From CAG-390 sp003523225 (GTDB taxonomy: Bacteria; Bacillota; Clostridia; Oscillospirales; CAG-272), in assembly GCA_902461815.1 (NCBI GenBank), contig CABPZE010000007.1:29205-93204 (forward strand): DNA of 64,000 bases, given 5' to 3'. Under the pieces are notes generated by a model. That model saw only the letters and a list, made by a program, of their open reading frames with translations, had not been told where the DNA came from and did no database searches. Within the stretch, counting starts at the first letter, position 1. Every line of letters begins with the position of its first letter. Below, one piece after another: positions 59,228 through 64,000 of this stretch. Position numbers and translations under genes: made by a program.

Positions 59228-59277
59228 AACATTGGTATTAAGACAATAAGAATTTATCAGCTTATCAGCTACGGATA

Positions 59278-62200
59278 TTACCAAAGCAAAGTCTTTTTCT
59301 TAGCGTGTAAATTTGCTTTTACGATGTCAAAGGTGTTTACTTTTCCGTCTCCGGTGATATCTCCGCATAACAACTCATAACCGGTTAATTCTGTTTTCTT
59401 CTTTGCATGCAGATTCATTTTTACGATGTCAAAGGTATTCACTTTTCCATCACCGGTGATATCGCCTTTCAGATGTATTTTCACATCCTGTGTCACATTC
59501 TCTGCGCCCACCGTGACGGTGTACTCCCGTGTAACATGGTTATTCTTCATCACCTTCATGGTGTAGGTGCCGGGAGCCACGCCCGCGATGGAGTAGCTGG
59601 CGGTGTTGCCCTGGATGACGGCTTCATAGGCCGGCTCGGTATGCCCTGCCTCAATGAGCTGCACGGTGACACTCTCGCTATCGCTGCCGTAGCTGGTGAT
59701 GGTACCGTTCACCTCCACGCCCTTGGGCTTCACGGGCAGATCAATGTTCCCCACCGTTACCGTACTGCCATTGGTGACAGTATAGTAATTACCGCTGTTA
59801 CCGTTACGATCATACATATACTCCTCACCGTTGACGGTAGGGAACTTATACTCACCCACCAAAATCGGGTGGGTGCCGTCTGTTTTCAGCGTGAGAGCAG
59901 CGCGCACTGTCCCATCATTAGTTTCCGGAACGGTGTTGCCGCCGGTGGTGATGTACGGCCAAGTGAGCTCCTGCACCGTTACGCCCTTCGGCACGCCGCC
60001 GACATCCGCGATCGTGGGCAGGGGGTCGCCGACGGTCAGGGGCGCGGGCATGGTCAGGTCGATCTGCCGGATCGGGGTGGCGGTAAAGGTCAGCGTGTCA
60101 TTTGTGCGGGTGATCTTATTATTGGGCACCGTGAAATGCTCGCCCCAACTGCCGATCGCCACACTGGCGCTGGCGGCAAAGCTCGCGCCCGGGTTAGCCT
60201 TGATGGTCACCTGGACGGTATAGGTCTTGTCGGGGTCAAAGGTCACAGCACCGGGCAGGGCGTCATCCTCCGCGCCTGCGCTGTCGCCCACCCACCACTG
60301 ACAGGAGATGGTACGCATCTCTTTGTTGTTGTAATTCAGCGAAATGCTTTCACCCACCGTTTTGCTCATAACCAGGTCGACCTTCGTCTCCCCGGAAATA
60401 TTTGCCTCGGCAGCCTCTGCAAATGTCGCCGTTATGCCCAAGGTCAAGGGTTTACCGCTATAATCGTTTTTGGGGGTCGGCACATAGAAGATCAGCTCCG
60501 GGTTATAGAGTTCGTTTCCTCCGTAGGCTCCCCAAATATTATATTCATCATAATTGGAGATTTCCCACTTCTTGAACACCTTCCCGGCGGGCGGGTTCGG
60601 TACGACCCGTACCCTTGTGCCGACCTTGAGAGCTTGGCTAAAGCTGGTAATTTCCTGCTCCACACCGTTTTCGTCCGTATAGTAGGCGGTGCAGTTGCTG
60701 GCGTTATAGGTCGAAACCGGCACCCATTCCAAACTCGAAGCCAGCTTGAAGGTATACGCCGCGTGCGCGAAGTTGTATTCGCCGTTCGCCTTGGGCGCAA
60801 GGGTGAATACGCTGAGGGTACCCGCACCGCGCACATCAAAGGGCCCGGTGTAGCTCTGTGAGAGCCTGGGGGTTGCGTTGCCGTTGGTATCGTACGCTAT
60901 GGTGGAGTTAAGGGGCCAGTTGCCATTCGGTTCCAGCGTCACCGTTACCACATTCTCCGTCATGGTGTAGGTGTTGCCGGATGGGATCAGCGTTTGGCCG
61001 CCCTCCTTGGTCGTCACAGTCACCTTCGGGGCGGGCAGTTCGTCCAGCTTCGACAGATAAACCGTGGTGTGCTGATGGCTCAATTTCCGGTATGTCACAC
61101 CGTCCACGGTAAAGGCCTTGGCCAGCTTAAAGTAGAGGATACCGTGCGAGCCGCTGTCGGTGATGGTGACCTTGCCGTTTTCCACCTTGGTGCGCATGTT
61201 GGACTCGGACGGCTGCTCGCCTACCCGATACCAGACCTCATAGCCCTCGGGCGCCTCCACCGTCAGATCGATCGAGTCGTAGAAGTACTGCCGATTGCCG
61301 TCGCTGACCACCGTGTCGCCGTATTTCACCGTGGGTTTACCGGTGGGGCGCACGGCATAGCGCACCTCGGATCTTCTGTTCAGTATGGGGGCGCCGGCGT
61401 AGGCCTCGATGCGCACGTCCTGATCGGCGGTGACGTTCACATCAAAGGGGCCGGTGTAGAGATTGTAGCCTCCCCACTGGTTCTTGGTGTAGTCCCACAG
61501 GCAGTACCGGATAGTTGCCCCCCGCTCTGCCGTGATTTTCACGGTTTTGGTGCCGCCGGTGTCCTCAATCTTGGTGATGGGGTCGATGTACGGCGGGGCA
61601 ACGGGCGGATCAAAGGTAAATGGCTTACTGAAGAAGCATCTGCTGGTTTGATCATCATAGTAAGCGATGCGGTAGCTCCCCGTCGGGATATTCAAAAACC
61701 TGCCGTTCATCGCACCATCTGTGCCGTAGGCGTTCTTATCGGCATACAGCCGGCTGTTGCGCAGGCCCATGACGGGGCTGCCTTTCAGGTCCTTGACGGC
61801 ATAGGTGTTTTCGCCGTACCGGGGCAGCTGCGTGGGCACCAGCATGACGTCATATACGCCGCTTGTGCTGATATCGTCCGCCTTCTCAAAGGTCATGTCC
61901 TGATAGGCGTAGCGGGTCTGCTTGGTCACGCCGTCGTCCCACTGGACGCTGTAGCCCACATCGCTCAAGTTGGGGCCCGTCTTCATGGGGTCACGCACCG
62001 GCACCAGCACCATATCCTGCTGAATATTGGTGAAGGTCTGGGTGATGTTCGTCCAGCTTGTGCCGTTTTCGGCGACCTCCGGGCGCAGGGCGTCGTACCA
62101 GTAGAGGAACGTGCCCTTTCTGTCACCTGTGGTCAGCGTCAAGTCCCCACCCTTGCGCACAATGTAGGTGAGATTGAGCGATGGCTCCAGAACCTTGGCG

Positions 62201-63768
62201 TAGTAGAGCTGGCTGCCGTGTGGATTGTCCGCCGGCGCATGCGAGTCCATGATCAGTCCGGGGGACTGCTTCACGGTAGCGACGCCGGTGGTGGAATAGA
62301 TATACTGGGCGAAGCCCCACGTGTACAGATAGTTGCTGGAGCCTAACTTGATTTGTTGATCCACGCGGTGGTTGCCGCGGTACATATTCTGCCCCAGCGT
62401 GATATTGCCGTGGACAGGCCAGTACCAGTCCAAATCGAAAGTACCCTCGGTATACCACGTGTCGACCACAGAAGAATAGGAGTCGATGGAGAAGCCCCCT
62501 TCTGCCTTTTCAAGCTTGAAGGTAGCATTATTCTCACTCAAGTAGATATTGTCGCTGGGGTAGCCGAATCTCCGGTTCCAGTCGTCACTTTGGTCAACAA
62601 AGGTGACCATGCTCTGGTTTTTGATGTTCAGGTGGCCGGTGGTGTTCACCGTCAGCGCTTCGCCGTCGCCAAAAAGGTAAATATCGGTGACGACATTCTT
62701 GTAGGAAATGATATCCACCGAAGCGTTGTCCAGCACCTGCATGGTGCCGCTACTGATGGCGCGGTTGACACGGCCGCCGGAATCGCTTTCACCGGAGCTC
62801 TTGACATTCCGCCCGGTTACCTCGATCTTCAGCTTGGCGTCGTCCTTCACGGTCAGTCTGCCGGCTTTGATGCCCGTGACAGCATCGCCCTCCGGGCCGC
62901 TCTTCCCATTATTCATGTTGATGTTCACGGTGGGGCTGCCGACGAACTGGGAAAATTCTCTGTATTCCAGTGTCACTTTTCCGGCGTTGATGCCGCTTAC
63001 AGGGATGCCGTTCTCAACGGTAGGATCACCGACAAAGTTGATGTTCAGCGTACCGCCGCCGGTAATGGTCACATCGCCGCCCTCTTGGGTGCGAATGGCA
63101 CCTGTATACCTAAAGGTGCCGGGGCGCTCCAAGTTCATGGTCAGCGTCTTGCCGGGGAGGATATGCAGATCGATGCCTTTTCGGAAATTATACAGCAGGC
63201 AGTGGTTGCCGCTCATGGTCGTATCATCCTGCACAAAGACATCGACAGTACCATATGAGCTAACAGATTGCAGGTCGATACACGCACCGTTGAGATTGCC
63301 CTTCAAATACAGGTTGTTGCCGTACATGTACGCAACATATTCACCGTTGGTTTTGAAATCTTGGGTCTCAAGTTCGGGAACGTCATACACCGTGGCACCG
63401 ACTTTGCACTCCTTGATATACTGGTAGCCCTTTAATTTTATCACTTGATCGCTGAAAACGCTGTCCTCGGTGAAAGTGAGCCGCACAGTGCCAAAGGAGT
63501 CTGATCCTCCCGCCATCATAGCCGGCTGGGATACGGTCATCTTACCCGTGGCGGTAACGCCGGGGTCAGGCTCCGGTGTCTCCGGCTCCTCCGGTGTTTC
63601 CGGTGTCTCCGGCGTCTCCCGCACCTCCGTCACCGCAGGAGCGGGCGGGTCGGTGCTGCCGTCCTCCACCGCCAGCGCGGTCATGCCCATGCCGGGCAGC
63701 AGCGTCACTACCATCACAAGGGCGAGCAGGAAGCTTAACAGATTTTTAAGTTTCATTTTTGCTTTCAT
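59278..63768 (-). CDS. Large secreted dockerin-bearing surface protein
   Basis: A 1496-residue secreted protein. A signal peptide (MKAKMKLKNLLSFLLALVMV, cleavage near MTALA, residue about 34) and a Pro/Glu/Thr linker (ETPETPETPEEPETPEPD) come first. Residues about 75-460 repeat short Gly/Asn/Val-rich turns (GGDVTITGGGTLNINF), as in right-handed beta-helices. Several beta-sandwich modules follow, with YTGPFDV repeats like chitobiase C-terminal domains, and a carboxypeptidase-regulatory-like unit. It ends in a type I dockerin: two near-identical GDITGDGKVNTFDIVK loops, about 30 residues apart, that should bind Ca2+ and a cohesin. The start is set by AAGGAGG; the frame is open to 63852. No catalytic motif seen. 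Confidence 0.85.
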   Translation of the reverse strand: MKAKMKLKNLLSFLLALVMVVTLLPGMGMTALAVEDGSTDPPAPAVTEVRETPETPETPEEPETPEPDPGVTATGKMTVSQPAMMAGGSDSFGTVRLTFTEDSVFSDQVIKLKGYQYIKECKVGATVYDVPELETQDFKTNGEYVAYMYGNNLYLKGNLNGACIDLQSVSSYGTVDVFVQDDTTMSGNHCLLYNFRKGIDLHILPGKTLTMNLERPGTFRYTGAIRTQEGGDVTITGGGTLNINFVGDPTVENGIPVSGINAGKVTLEYREFSQFVGSPTVNINMNNGKSGPEGDAVTGIKAGRLTVKDDAKLKIEVTGRNVKSSGESDSGGRVNRAISSGTMQVLDNASVDIISYKNVVTDIYLFGDGEALTVNTTGHLNIKNQSMVTFVDQSDDWNRRFGYPSDNIYLSENNATFKLEKAEGGFSIDSYSSVVDTWYTEGTFDLDWYWPVHGNITLGQNMYRGNHRVDQQIKLGSSNYLYTWGFAQYIYSTTGVATVKQSPGLIMDSHAPADNPHGSQLYYAKVLEPSLNLTYIVRKGGDLTLTTGDRKGTFLYWYDALRPEVAENGTSWTNITQTFTNIQQDMVLVPVRDPMKTGPNLSDVGYSVQWDDGVTKQTRYAYQDMTFEKADDISTSGVYDVMLVPTQLPRYGENTYAVKDLKGSPVMGLRNSRLYADKNAYGTDGAMNGRFLNIPTGSYRIAYYDDQTSRCFFSKPFTFDPPVAPPYIDPITKIEDTGGTKTVKITAERGATIRYCLWDYTKNQWGGYNLYTGPFDVNVTADQDVRIEAYAGAPILNRRSEVRYAVRPTGKPTVKYGDTVVSDGNRQYFYDSIDLTVEAPEGYEVWYRVGEQPSESNMRTKVENGKVTITDSGSHGILYFKLAKAFTVDGVTYRKLSHQHTTVYLSKLDELPAPKVTVTTKEGGQTLIPSGNTYTMTENVVTVTLEPNGNWPLNSTIAYDTNGNATPRLSQSYTGPFDVRGAGTLSVFTLAPKANGEYNFAHAAYTFKLASSLEWVPVSTYNASNCTAYYTDENGVEQEITSFSQALKVGTRVRVVPNPPAGKVFKKWEISNYDEYNIWGAYGGNELYNPELIFYVPTPKNDYSGKPLTLGITATFAEAAEANISGETKVDLVMSKTVGESISLNYNNKEMRTISCQWWVGDSAGAEDDALPGAVTFDPDKTYTVQVTIKANPGASFAASASVAIGSWGEHFTVPNNKITRTNDTLTFTATPIRQIDLTMPAPLTVGDPLPTIADVGGVPKGVTVQELTWPYITTGGNTVPETNDGTVRAALTLKTDGTHPILVGEYKFPTVNGEEYMYDRNGNSGNYYTVTNGSTVTVGNIDLPVKPKGVEVNGTITSYGSDSESVTVQLIEAGHTEPAYEAVIQGNTASYSIAGVAPGTYTMKVMKNNHVTREYTVTVGAENVTQDVKIHLKGDITGDGKVNTFDIVKMNLHAKKKTELTGYELLCGDITGDGKVNTFDIVKANLHAKKKTLLW

Positions 63769-63935
63769 AAGCAATTCCTCCTTGTTTCTTTCCGGCATTT
63801 TGCCGGGTGATCTGACCGTGTGAATCCTTTTACCGGCTCTCCCGCACGGCAAAGAGAGCTTCTGCCATTGCCCATCCGTTCTGAGAACGAAGGAGCGTCA
63901 AATGCAATCATATCATTCCATCACTCCCATCCTCC
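63769..63935. other. Leader of the dockerin gene
   Basis: About 170 bases with a short CCGGCA/TGCCGG stem near 63792-63808 and several minimal ORFs. No promoter or riboswitch recognised, so the dockerin gene may be read from the upstream gene at the right edge. Confidence 0.4.
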
Positions 63936-64000
63936 TTACAAAGCATCGATGACCGCCGAAAGATAGGTGGAAGAAACAGAGCCGTAGATGAAATTGTCAA
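63936..64000 (-). CDS. C-terminal end of an unidentified protein, partial
   Basis: The window's right edge holds the last 21 codons of a minus-strand frame ending DNFIYGSVSSTYLSAVIDAL and a TAA at 63936-63938. The composition is protein-like and an AAGGAGG follows, but the family cannot be named. It would be upstream of the dockerin gene on the same strand. Confidence 0.45.
   Translation of the reverse strand, partial: DNFIYGSVSSTYLSAVIDAL

Noticed and set aside
59407..63258. Several long plus-strand frames opposite the dockerin gene
   Set aside because: They are fragments antisense to one continuous 1496-codon gene with signal peptide and dockerin.

Overview
The window looks like the chromosome of an anaerobic, low-to-mid-GC Bacillota (Clostridia-type, probably gut or rumen). 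Supporting signs: ribosomal and translation gene orders typical of that group, frequent TTGACA-17-TATAAT promoters and AGGAGG ribosome sites, zinc-type L32 and L33, many HdrA-type iron-sulfur proteins, a dockerin-bearing surface protein, and no oxygen respiration genes. No rRNA operon, CRISPR array or complete mobile element was seen.

Layout. 1-8900: surface lipoproteins and carbohydrate enzymes (metallo-beta-lactamase-fold lipoprotein, serine hydrolase, GH78 rhamnosidase, GH71/99-like lipoprotein, unknown lipoprotein). 9000-16100: housekeeping (yceD-rpmF, FKBP/trigger-factor-like lipoprotein, a VWA protein, rpsF-ssb-rpsR on the minus strand, a GNAT acetyltransferase, a ComEC-like hydrolase). 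16166-22240: a GH106-like large hydrolase, a CofE-like ligase and two SGNH esterases, consistent with use of rhamnose-rich, acetylated plant polysaccharide. 22400-23390: a frameshifted small zinc-ribbon gene and dispersed repeats. 23397-28330: GT2 glycosyltransferase, GT-C-like membrane protein, sugar isomerase-like protein and a FAD oxidoreductase.

28448-40194 is the standout. A minus-strand operon of eleven genes under one near-consensus promoter encodes fumarase C, HdrB, HdrC, HdrA, MvhD/FlxD, FlxC, FlxB, FlxA, a fumarate-reductase-type iron-sulfur protein and flavoprotein without a membrane anchor, and an AspT/YidE-type transporter. I infer a soluble complex that oxidises NAD(P)H, reduces fumarate to succinate and possibly reduces ferredoxin by flavin-based electron bifurcation.

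40397-44311: a DUF2156 protein, then rpmG-secE-nusG-rplK-rplA (minus; SecE carries an unusual secreted-type N-terminal extension) and a divergent tRNA-Trp. 44341-45417: a perfect 250-bp tandem repeat (2.7 copies) made of small hairpins, directly upstream of a four-helix-bundle (S23-type) protein. 45418-49591: a non-coding region with tRNA/tmRNA-like debris, then feoA-feoA-feoB and a FeoB-associated Cys-rich peptide, with four copies of a GGTTAGC-N4-GCTAACY-type palindrome. 49706-58546: LysR regulator, queT behind a preQ1-I riboswitch, a MoxR-DUF58-DUF4129 operon, a ferritin-like protein, and an EutH-type transporter with an aminopeptidase P. 58632-64000: a decayed large serine recombinase beside a 1496-residue dockerin protein and the end of another gene.
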